From: Caldisericota bacterium
Lineage (GTDB): Bacteria; CG03; B21-G15
Direction: 5' to 3'
Assembly (NCBI GenBank): GCA_003650255.1
Contig: QMOP01000084.1
Coordinates: 1 to 6,262, forward strand
DNA: 6,262 nucleotides
The notes below the pieces were generated by a model. That model saw only the letters and a list, made by a program, of their open reading frames with translations. It searched no databases and was not told the DNA's origin. Positions 1 to 6,262 of this stretch are shown here, piece after piece; the stretch's first letter is position 1, and each line of letters starts with the position of its first letter. Made by a program: the position numbers and the translations under genes.

Positions 1-3000
1 ATCTATAAAGTATCTTCCATCTTCCAGAGCGAATGGTAAATTGCTAATGGTAAATGGTCCTTCATATATATACCATTCGCTATTCGCTATTCGCCATTTG
101 CTGAACTCCACTCCCAGCCCTATTCCATCCCCTACCTCTACCAGGTCATCTACTGCAGTTAATGTAAAACTTGTCTTTGATGTTATAAAAGTTTTATTTG
201 TTATTTGGAATTTGGGATTTGTAATTTGCACAGTTGTGCGCGGTGGTAAAATATCGTGTATCACTTCAAACGGTCCAGTTGTAGTTGAAGTTGAATGATC
301 AAGCCAATCAATCGCTTCTACTGTAAGTGTCCAAAACCCCGATTCTATCTCTAACGGCTCTATTTCCTGACCATTACTCACCATAATCTTACTACTTTTC
401 TCTACATTGAAGAGATATGCAATAACTTCTGGCTCAGGATCACTATTATCCGAAACTATAAAATCTATTACTATCTTATCCTTCTTAGCAATATAAACCT
501 CCCCAGCAACTGGCGAAGCAATATTTATCTGAGGAGGTGATTTATCACAAAAGATTTCCTGAACAGTTGTGGGTTCGACATTATTAACATTATCTATCGC
601 TCGATACCCAATCCTATGGGGCCCTTCTGAAAAATATTCAGAGGGAGGTTCCGATATCTTTGCTAAATTCAGTGGTTGTGAAGTATCCTTCACCACTCGC
701 CAATATCCCTCTTCATCCACCCAATACTCTATTCTCTTCACTCCCGAAGCTATTGTAAAAATATCTCCTTCCTCTCTATCTCTTGCCTCAAGATAAAATC
801 TTGCATCTCCTGGCACATAAAAAACCCCGTTAAATTCTTTCAGCCTTTCACTTTCAACTTTAAATACTGATATCGGAGTTTTTCCATCAACAAAAAACAC
901 AAATATTTTTTCTTCTTCAACATTACCTTCTAAATCAACACTCCTATAATTAATTCTGTGTTCACCTTCAAGCGCATCTGTGCTAATGTATTGGCTCAAA
1001 GTAAATGTTCCTTCATAAATATGCCAAATCACTTCATCATCCATTCTAAATTCTGTATAACCAATTCCCGACGAAATTCCCTTAACAACAGGATCATAGG
1101 CAGTCAAACAGAAACTGGAACGGACTGAAACATAATTTTCAGTATCTACAGAAACAAAATAATCTCCTAATATCCTTAATTCTGTTACTGGCGGTATTAC
1201 ATCAGGAACCGAAGCAAGTATTGCATAAATCGAAGTTGAATATAACTTTACCTTTATCCAGTTCTCATCAAAATTCTGCTCAAAGGTAGGAAGAGCACTC
1301 CATCCTGTCTCTTCATCCCATCTGTAAACTCGTAACTCTTCTTCATTTACATATTCAGGTGGTTCATTATAGTAAAAAGTTAATATTGCTGGAGTTAAAA
1401 ATTCAACCCCATCAGGTTCAATATCATAAAACTGGCTAAAAATACCAAGTCCACTTTCAACTGCAGAAGATATAGCAACTGTTGCTCTTGTGGTTGTTGT
1501 GCTTTCTATCTCAACATAAACCTCAACCTGCTGTCCATCAATTATTGCTTCTTCATACTGAATTTGAACTAAATTGTCCGTTGAAACCGCAAAATAATAT
1601 GGCACTGCATAACTTACATTTGACCGCTGCGACCAGTTTCCTGCCTCATCTGCCAGCTGAATATAAAACCAGTATGTTACTCCAACCGTTAATCCTGTTA
1701 TTGTTTTGCTCTCTCTTGCCCCCGGAGAAGTATTTGTTGACCACTCAACAACTGTTGATGCAACAGGATAATTGTCGTCATAAGTTATCCTGTATTTCCC
1801 ATCAACAATTTTCCACTGATATCCGTCATTGCCCGTCGCCGTCCAATTTAAAGTTATTTCACCTGAACCCGGACCTGAATATGCCACAAGGTCAGTTATA
1901 CCTGCTGGTGGAATTGTGTTGGGCCAGGGAGACATAAGATACGGCTGGTATATAATCCTACCAACATCTGGATTATCATAGAAGTCATATATCTTCTGAG
2001 CGACAAGATTTTCTTCATCTGCCCCCCACCAGTTATAACTTGCTTCGTGGTCAGGTTGTGCTGTATAGTAAAACTCATAAGGCATATTATTAAAAATATT
2101 GTTGTAACTGAAATTAAACAGTGAACCTTCCTCTTTCTTTGGAATTTCCAACACAATTCCTGAATTTTGATTATTAGTTATAGTATTAAATTTAATATTA
2201 CTAACAAAATACGAATCATTATGGTAATAGTAAATTCCTGCCTTTTTATTTGATGCTATAAAATTACCTAAGATCTCCCCTTCTCCCAACTCCTTTTTTA
2301 CCTCTATTCCATTTCCTCCATTATCAACTACTTCATTATTTAAAATTGAGAACTTAGACCTTCTTCTACCTCTCTGTTCGAGATATATTCCATTTTCACT
2401 ATTAGAAATAATTTTTGAATTAGCAATTCTAATATCGCTATCAAATAAACACACTTGTACCCCATTTAATGAATTGAAGCTTATTACTGAACTGCTTATA
2501 TCCACCTCTTTATTGGGTTTATATGCATAACCATAAACACCATATCCCTGATTATGTGAGACTGTACTCTTTACTACACTCAATGCACATCCACTGCTGA
2601 AATATATACCAAATCCTCCATTGTTTAAAATTACACTGTTTTCAATAGAAGCATCAGAACTCAACACATAAATCCCCCCAAAAGAATTTTCTCTAATTGT
2701 ACATCTATTTACTACAAGTTCAGAGGAACCAGCTTTTTCTATTCCATAATAAAAATTCTTATTTAGTAAGCAATCCTCCAAATGTAAGCTATTTTTATAA
2801 TAACACCTTATACCTGTCTTTGCATATTCAATTATTGTATGCCTCATAATATTAACATTATCACTTCCTTCAAAGGTTATACCTTCCCATTTACCAGGAG
2901 AAGGGTTCAAAGTAACTGGTGTAAAAAGTATTTTCTGGTCCTCCTTACCATTAGCAAATAAACTACCTTTTATTTTTAACCCTTTACCTAAAATCCATAC

Positions 3001-6000
3001 TTTAACCCTAGGTTCTATGGTTAGCGTTACTCCTGAATTAACTACAATCTCATCTTTAACTACATATATTCCCGGAGATTTCCAAACTGTATCCGTATCA
3101 ATGACTCCTGAAACTTCTGTTACAGGAACAAATATAATCGCATCCTGAGGTATCTCTTCACAGAATGAAATCAAATATGGTCTATATTCTACTCTTCCCA
3201 GTGCGGTATTATCTACATAATGATATATTACATCTTCTATTTCATTCTCATCTGTAGTTCCCCACCAGTTATTATCAGCTTCTATCGGGATAGAAAAATT
3301 CCACACAAAAGCATAAGGCGAATTTCCAACAATATTATTATAAGCACATTTGAACTGAAATTTTACATATGCACTCACCGCAGCTATTATTCCTGAATTC
3401 TGATTATTCATTATTGTATTACCTGCTATAACTGTCTTATCCCAACGATTAACATCCCAATCCACACAAATCCCGGTTCCCTGATTATCCATTATCAAAT
3501 TATTTAACACTTCTGCAGAATACCATTTACCTTCTATTTTTACTCCTTCTGAATTATTCTGAACAATCTGATTATTTACAATTGATATTCTATTATCCAG
3601 TGTTTCTCCCATATGTATGTGAACTCCTCTCCCATTATGCTTAATTACTGAACTACTTATTTCTATTCTCCCACTATAACACGTTGTTCTTGCATAAATC
3701 CCCACTCCATTATTGTAAGAAATGGTACTTCTTGAAACTTCCATCTTCCCACCACTGCTGAAATAGATACCATAATTATCATTATCAGTAATCACGCTGT
3801 CTTCAATAGAAATGATAGAATGACGTACTAAAATACCTCCATTTGTGTTGTTGGTAATCACACACCCTTTACTTATTGGATTTTGAAAAGGTTCCAGTTC
3901 AGAACCCCCGAACACTCTTACTCCCCAGTTGTTCTGAGATATCAAACAGTTCTCTATCCTTGGAGAAGCATTGTTTAATGTTATTCCACCTTCTGCATAC
4001 TCAACAGTCGCATATCTTATCACACTCGCATTGTCATCACTTGAATCATTAAAAACAATCCCCAACCATTCCCCAGGTGAAGGGTCTATTTTCAAGGAAG
4101 TAAAAGTTATTTTCCTGTCCGATTCACCAGTAGCAGCTAATGTTCCATTTACAATTAATTTTCTGTATGCACTCCATATCTCTACCCCGGGTTCTATGGT
4201 AAGAGTAACTCCTGAATTAACCGTAACATCTTCTTTTATCACATATACCCCCGGATATTTCCAGACCCTATCTGCTTCAAGTACACCGGATACCTCAGTT
4301 ACAGGTGCTAAAACCAGGGCATCTGCTGGCATTTCTTTACAGAAAGAAGAAAGATAAGGAGTATAGTTAACCTGTCCCAGAGATGAATTGTCTACATAAT
4401 GATATATCCTTTCCTCTATCTGAACATTATCAGTTGTTCCCCACCAGTTATTCTTTGCTTCCAATGGTATTGAAGACTGCCAGTTAAGTTCATACGGAGT
4501 ATTACCAAATATATTGTTGTATTCGCATATCAACTGAAATTTTGTCTCTACATTTACCATCCCCACCATACCAGAACCACAATTACCTGTTATTGTATTC
4601 CCTGCTATCCTGATCCCATCATAGTATGAATGAACTGGCCAGTTTAAATAAAATCCACTACCAGTGTTATCCGATATTAAATTATTCACCACCTCAACAG
4701 TTTTCCATCCTTCAATAACCTGCAAACCATTAGAACCATTCTGGCTAATCAAATTATTTGATACTTTTGCTGTTGTAATCCATTTTAAATATAACCCATA
4801 TCTGTCGTTGTCTCTCACTTTGTTTCCAATAATTTCAACATTACTTACTGCATCCTCTCTTCCCTTGACATAAAGCCCATTCTCATTAAAACTTATCTTC
4901 GAATTATTGACATTTACACACCCGTCATTATTCATAGCCACAACAACACCATAATAACTGTGACTTATCACTGAACTACTGATTTCCACATCCCCAGCAT
5001 CAGAACTTATATTTATACTGATACCTGTCTCATCATTGTAAGTTATTGTGCTTCTTAATATGCTTATTTTCCCACCACTGCTGAAAAAAATACCATACTG
5101 CCCATTATAGGAAATTATACTGTCTTCAACGGAAATAATTGAATGATATGCCTGGATACCACATTCTGTATTACTGCTAATTACACAGCCTTTACTCAAT
5201 GGATTTGTTGGTATTGTAAGATTAGAATCATATGACCTCTTTATCCCGTAAAAATTCCTGGTTATCAAACAATCTTCTATTCTTGGAGATGCATTATTTA
5301 AAGTTATCCCGGTTTCTGCATATTCAATTGTTGCATGTTTTATTATACATTGACTGTCATCACTTGAATCATTAAAAACTATCCCCATCCAACTTCCAGG
5401 ATTAAGGTCCAATCTTTGCGTTGTAAAAACAATATTCCTCTCTTCTGTTCCGCTGGCAATCAATGTTCCGTTTACTGTTAATTTTCCACCTCTGGATCTC
5501 ACCACAACTCCGGGCTCTATAGTGAGAGTCACTCCATTCTCAATTGTAACATCACTCATTAAGACATATACCCCAGGATATTCCCAGACCGTATCTACGC
5601 TGATACTTCCTGAAACCTTTGTCACAGGAGCCAATACAAGTGCATCTGAAGGTATCTCCTCGCAAAAAGAAGTTAAGTAAGGTTTGTATTTAACTGTGCC
5701 ATATTCTGGATTATCCTTTTTATCATAAATTGCATCTTCTATTTCCTGTGAATCCACTGTTCCCCACCAGTTATTCTCTGCCTCTATTAATGGCACAGAA
5801 GAAAGCCAGAAAACAGCATAAGGAGTATTTCCGACTATGTTGTTATACGCACATTTCAATTGTCCTCTTTCCTGTATTCCAGTTACCTCACTCACTATTC
5901 CAGAATTTTGATTGTTCATTATAGTGTTGCCTAATATGCTTAAAAGATCATCTGAATACACCTCCCCTGTTAAATGGACACCTGCACCAAGATTATCTGA

Positions 6001-6262
6001 AATCAGATTATCCAGTATCTCAATGTTCTGGCAACGATTCTTTATCAGTAAACCATCAGAACCATTACAAGCAATTCGGTTATCCGCCACTTTTGCAACG
6101 CCCAGCCAATCAAATACAATTCCGTACCCATTATTGGATTCTACTTTGTTCCAGCTAATTTCAACATCCCCCTCTCCTGCAGATTCGACATAAACTCCAA
6201 CCCCATTAAAATTTACTGCCGAACTGCTGATTTCAACACTTGCCCCGCTATGCACATATGCA
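1..6262 (-). CDS. Giant multi-domain beta-helix surface/secreted protein, internal fragment (no start, no stop)
   Basis: The minus-strand frame whose codons occupy positions 1-3, 4-6 and so on up to 6259-6261 is open throughout, giving 2087 residues. The translation is coherent from end to end: four right-handed parallel beta-helix blocks (residues 1 to about 1444), an Fn3-like domain (about 1450-1554), a ZU5-like beta-sandwich (about 1555-1684), two OmpL47-type repeats (about 1690-1907), an Ig-like segment (about 1908-2005) and a truncated third OmpL47-type repeat (2006-2087). Such mixtures are known from exported adhesins and glycan-binding proteins of environmental bacteria. The role here is inferred, because I see no catalytic motif and both termini, where a signal peptide or anchor would lie, are outside the window. 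The protein must exceed 2087 residues. The frame shows no frameshift or in-frame stop, so the gene appears intact. I do not recognise a named gene. Confidence 0.95.
28..81. repeat. Perfect 11-bp inverted repeat (28-38 with 71-81)
   Basis: The plus strand reads AGCGAATGGTA at 28-38 and TACCATTCGCT at 71-81, which are exact reverse complements separated by 32 bases. The arms overlap the two oppositely oriented heptamer arrays. A stem-loop is possible in the DNA or mRNA, but it lies inside coding sequence and has no U-tract, so it is not a terminator candidate. Confidence 0.75.
31..58 (-). repeat. Heptamer array in opposite orientation, four degenerate units
   Basis: With a strict 7-base period the plus strand reads GAATGGT at 31, AAATTGC at 38, TAATGGT at 45 and AAATGGT at 52. 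The units are more degenerate than the two other arrays and read like the complement of the array at 75-102, so the two lie in inverted orientation. On the minus strand the array encodes PFTISNLPF. Confidence 0.8.
75..102 (+). repeat. Heptamer array, four units of ATTYGCY
   Basis: Four consecutive units start at 75, 82, 89 and 96: ATTCGCT twice, then ATTCGCC, then ATTTGCT. They share the ATTYGNN consensus and orientation of the array at 196-230. On the minus strand they encode SKWRIANSE within the OmpL47-type repeat 3. Confidence 0.9.
196..230 (+). repeat. Heptamer array, five units of ATTTGNN
   Basis: Read on the plus strand, five consecutive 7-base units start at 196, 203, 210, 217 and 224. 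All begin ATTTG and differ only in the last two bases (TT, GA, GG, TA, CA). Because 7 is not a multiple of 3, the minus-strand codons rotate through all three phases and encode QITNPKFQITN without a stop. Confidence 0.9.
247..540 (-). other. Ig-like beta-sandwich segment between OmpL47-type repeats
   Basis: Residues about 1908-2005. It starts SPPQINIASPVAGEVYIAKK, a common opening of bacterial Ig-like modules (P-x-I-x-I-x-x-P-x-x-G-E). It continues DKIVIDFIVSDNSDPEPEVI and closes with SGFWTLTVEAIDWLDHSTS and TTTGPFEVIHDILPP, where W-T-L-T-V-E-A-x-D resembles the last strand of Big-type or cadherin-like folds. Unlike its neighbours it lacks the R-x-D/W-x-x-Y hairpin, so I do not count it as an OmpL47-type repeat. 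The exact family is uncertain. Confidence 0.55.
541..882 (-). other. OmpL47-type beta-sandwich repeat 2
   Basis: Residues about 1794-1907. It follows repeat 1 directly, starting TPISVFKVESERL, with FYVPGDARFYLEARD as the S-F-x-L-x-A strand equivalent, ASGVKRIEYWVDEEGYWRVV as the central hairpin and GPHRIGYRAIDNVNNVEP as the closing strand, ending near FCDKSPP. Compared with repeat 1 it has a longer loop before the closing strand (QPLNLAKISEPPSEYFSEG). The assignment relies on alignment with repeat 1 and with the partial repeat at 1-246. Confidence 0.68.
883..1194 (-). other. OmpL47-type beta-sandwich repeat 1
   Basis: Residues about 1690-1793. The order is PPVTELRILGDYFVSVD, then VSVRSSFCLTAYDP, SGIGYTEFRMDDEVIWHIYE-GTFTL, and GEHRINYRSVDLEGNVEEE. 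This matches the pattern of OmpL47-type repeats: PP-x-T, then a T/S-x-x-S-F-x-L-x-A strand, a G-x-G-x-x-x-x-x-x-R-x-D hairpin, W-x-x-Y-x-G/E-x-F, and a closing H-x-I-x-Y-x-S-x-D-x-x-G-N-x-E strand. The first-named member is a Leptospira outer-surface protein. The repeats occur widely as extracellular spacers, and binding partners cannot be read from sequence. Confidence 0.72.
1210..1599 (-). other. Beta-sandwich domain resembling ZU5-like modules
   Basis: Residues about 1555-1684. Recognisable landmarks are QFYDIEPDGVEFLTPAILTF (the family pattern is Y-x-I-x-P-x-G-x-x-F-x-x-P), LRVYRWDEETGWSALPT (a strand, a turn and W-x-x-L-P) and a closing strand VKLYSTSIYAILAS. ZU5-type domains often end with a V-x-H-F-S-x-YAI strand, where H-F-S can be an autoproteolysis site. 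Here that position reads Y-S-T-S, so classical H-F-S cleavage is not expected. The family assignment is from recalled pattern only. A generic bacterial beta-sandwich spacer is the alternative. Confidence 0.5.
1600..1914 (-). other. Fibronectin type III-like domain
   Basis: Residues about 1450-1554 begin IPPAGITDLVAYSGPGSG, then EITLNWTATGNDG, a long middle with KYRITYDD, and KTITGLTVGVTYWFYIQLAD-EAGNWSQRSN. This is the usual Fn3 order: a proline-rich entry, L-x-W in the B strand, Y-x-I in the C strand, and the L-x-x-G-x-x-Y-x-F core of the E-F region, followed by A-D-x-A-G-N-x-S as in many bacterial Fn3 domains. In exported bacterial proteins such domains act mainly as spacers or carbohydrate-associated modules. 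Here it separates the beta-helix array from the downstream beta-sandwich repeats. The insertion between the C and E strands (DDNYPVASTVVEWSTNTSPG) is typical of environmental Fn3 variants. Confidence 0.8.
1930..3144 (-). repeat. Beta-helix block D (complete, about 405 residues, about 11 rungs, most divergent)
   Basis: Residues about 1040-1444. The entry cap is retained: DAIIFVPVTEVSGVID, VWKSPGIYV and GVTLTIEPRVKV. The W-x-GI step is retained as KWEGITFEGS, but the FNDSSDD stretch shared by blocks B and C is absent. About eleven rungs follow, for example LHLEDCLLNKNFYYGI, SIENSVILNNGGFGIYFSS, VDISSSVISFNSLNGVQV and NTITNNQNSGIVL. The exit is YNWWG at 2023-2037 (Tyr replaces the first Asn of NNWWG). 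The linker ends QPYLMSPWPN, so the Cys of the SFC(E/K)E linker motif is missing. Being last in the series, it hands over directly to the Fn3-like domain. Its divergence suggests an older duplication than the B/C pair, or relaxed constraint at the end of the array. Confidence 0.88.
3145..4323 (-). repeat. Beta-helix block C (complete, 393 residues, about 10 rungs)
   Basis: Residues 647-1039. It has the same order as block B: DALVLAPVTEVSGVLE, VWKYPGVYV, GVTLTIEPGVEI, W-LGIVFNDSSDD, rungs, KCAYNNIVGNSPYAFVW, DNNWWG at 3259-3276 and a linker with SFCEEIP. It is closely similar to block B at the protein level, and a 25-base stretch at 4032-4056 is identical to 5355-5379 of block B. Against block B it is 48 residues shorter, which corresponds to the loss (or the gain in B) of two complete rungs after the ISSSVI rung. 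Rungs include ISIEDSVITDNDNYGIYF, IEISSSVIKHNGRGVHI and IVNNQIVQNNSEGVKI. The structure is inferred from the repeat pattern. Ligand and partner are unknown. Confidence 0.9.
4032..4056 (-). repeat. 25-base exact direct repeat, copy 2 (block C)
   Basis: This is the block C partner of 5355-5379, encoding the same VFNDSSDD segment just after the W-L-G-I step. Silent sites are also conserved, which suggests a recent duplication or gene conversion between blocks B and C rather than protein-level selection alone. Confidence 0.9.
4771..4917 (-). repeat. Two-rung segment present in block B and absent from block C
   Basis: Residues 449-497 form two rungs, VNVNNSKISFNENGLYV and NVEIIGNKVRDNDRYGLYL with their turns. 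They lie between the ISSSVI rung and the KVSNNLI rung. Block C passes directly from its ISSSVIKHNGRGV rung to the rung IVNNQIVQNNSEGV, which aligns with the later one of block B. The segment is 49 codons long, against a net length difference of 48 codons between the blocks. This placement rests on hand alignment, so the edges may shift by a few residues. Confidence 0.6.
5355..5379 (-). repeat. 25-base exact direct repeat, copy 1 (block B)
   Basis: This stretch encodes VFNDSSDD and is identical, base for base, to 4032-4056. The two copies are 1323 bases apart, which is exactly the block B period, and the GGGGAT just upstream on the coding strand is shared too. Block D lacks this stretch. Confidence 0.9.
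5647..6262 (-). repeat. Beta-helix block A (partial, C-terminal half)
   Basis: This is the end of a parallel beta-helix block whose beginning lies upstream of the window (residues 1-205). About six rungs are visible, each with an Asn-rich turn followed by a Gly-Ile/Val step, for example VEISSSAV, NIEILDNLI and ILGNTIMNNQNSGI. The block ends with KCAYNNIVGNTPYA, then the ENNWWG exit motif at 5761-5778, then the linker EIEDAIYDKKDNPEYGTVKY-KPYL-TSFCEEIP. It aligns rung for rung with the second half of block B, which supports tandem duplication. Parallel beta-helices of this type (PbH1 repeats, NosD-like and Beta_helix families) are common in exported carbohydrate-active and adhesive proteins. 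No catalytic residues were identified. Confidence 0.88.

Larger units (their letters stand above)
1..246 (-). other. OmpL47-type beta-sandwich repeat 3 (truncated by the window edge)
   Basis: Residues 2006-2087. It reads PPRTTVQITNPKFQITNKTF, then ITSKTSFTLTAVDD, GLGVEFSKWRIANSEWYIYE, GPFTISNLPF and DGRYFID. The S-F-T-L-T-A strand, the hairpin and the W-x-x-Y-E-G-P-F step align with repeat 1, so the domain assignment is firm. The closing strand continues beyond the window. Three 7-base-period DNA arrays supply the codons for NPKFQITN, for KWRIANSE and for PFTISNLPF. These are the places where the domain normally has variable hairpins. Confidence 0.75.
4324..5646 (-). repeat. Beta-helix block B (complete, 441 residues, about 12 rungs)
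   Basis: Residues 206-646. The block opens with DALVLAPVTKVSGSIS, then VWEYPGVYV and GVTLTIEPGVVV. This is the entry-cap pattern often seen before right-handed beta-helices, in which a wall of strands starts the stack. A W-MGIVFNDSSDD segment follows, and then about twelve rungs such as IEDCLITRNFYGI, ISVEDSIISYNGQYGIFF, VEISSSVISHSYYGVVV and VEVVNNLISDNTGSGFYL. The end is ICEYNNIFGNTPYELNW followed by KNNWWG at 4438-4455 and a linker with SFCKEMP. It is the longest complete block in the window. It carries two rungs (about 4771-4917) that block C lacks. Regularly placed Asn in the turns suggests an Asn ladder, and several Cys (EDCLI, KGCVI, ICEYN) face similar rung positions. Confidence 0.9.

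Noticed and set aside
28..81. Inverted repeat as an intrinsic terminator
   Set aside because: The stem has a 32-base loop, no following T-run on either strand, and lies inside an uninterrupted reading frame.
41..298. Plus-strand open frame with F-A-I-R-H and F-V-I-W-N-L-G-F-V-I repeats
   Set aside because: This is the typical spurious translation of 7-base-period arrays and is antisense to the OmpL47-type repeat 3. The arrays are reported as repeats instead.
569..796. Plus-strand open frame of 75 codons
   Set aside because: It is antisense to OmpL47-type repeat 2 and has no recognisable domain.
1482..1937. Plus-strand open frame of 151 codons, rich in Leu, His and Gln
   Set aside because: It is antisense to the Fn3-like and ZU5-like coding region. 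Its composition is low-complexity and resembles no family, whereas the minus strand gives clear domains over the same bases.
1896..2156. Minus-strand open frame of 86 codons with an ATG
   Set aside because: It lies in a different minus-strand frame from the giant gene, which encodes the end of block D (YNWWG and the PYL linker) here. It is a shadow.
3971..4357. Plus-strand open frame of 128 codons
   Set aside because: It is antisense to beta-helix block C. Its sequence is a by-product of the repeat codons and shows no independent domain.
4664..6193. Three short plus-strand open frames at 4664-4873, 5730-5924 and 5912-6193
   Set aside because: All are antisense to beta-helix blocks A and B, and none shows a domain of its own.
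1..6262. CRISPR array or tandem-repeat RNA locus suggested by the many short similar segments
   Set aside because: The repeats are degenerate, vary in spacing by multiples of codons and translate into beta-helix rungs. There are no identical repeats with unique spacers.

Overview
The whole window is the interior of one giant protein-coding gene on the minus strand. Read from position 6261 down to position 1, one frame stays open for 2087 codons with no stop. Neither the true start nor the stop lies inside the window. I translated this frame line by line; residue numbers below count from the codon at 6259-6261 as residue 1. There is no intergenic DNA, RNA gene, promoter, terminator, CRISPR array or mobile element here, and open frames on the plus strand are antisense shadows of this gene.

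The encoded protein looks like a secreted or surface-anchored mosaic built from extracellular repeat modules. Its upstream two thirds (6262 down to about 1930) hold four tandem right-handed parallel beta-helix blocks. The first is cut by the window edge and three are complete, with 12, 10 and 11 rungs by my count. Each complete block starts with an entry cap (SG-x-W-x-PGVYV, then a GVTLTIEP motif). It continues through Asn-rich rungs of about 22-26 residues (pattern I-x-x-N-x-I-x-x-N-x-x-x-GI) and ends at an NWWG exit motif. A conserved linker (D-N-x-x-L/V-G-x-V/I-x-Y-x-PYL) joins the blocks. The downstream third holds a fibronectin type III-like domain, a beta-sandwich domain resembling ZU5-like modules, two OmpL47-type beta-sandwich repeats, an Ig-like segment, and the start of a third OmpL47-type repeat that runs off the window.

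The AT-rich composition, the giant beta-helix plus OmpL47-type architecture and the heptamer arrays suggest an uncultivated environmental bacterium, perhaps Omnitrophota, Desantisbacteria, Planctomycetota or a relative. This assignment is tentative. No catalytic residues, signal peptide or cell-wall anchor can be seen, so adhesion or glycan binding is an inference from architecture.

The most unusual signal is in the last 230 bases. Three arrays with a 7-base period (31-58, 75-102 and 196-230) sit inside the reading frame without breaking it. Two of them contribute the arms of a perfect 11-bp inverted repeat. They resemble the degenerate heptamer repeats that I recall from intergenic regions of some environmental genomes, but here they encode part of a recognisable domain.
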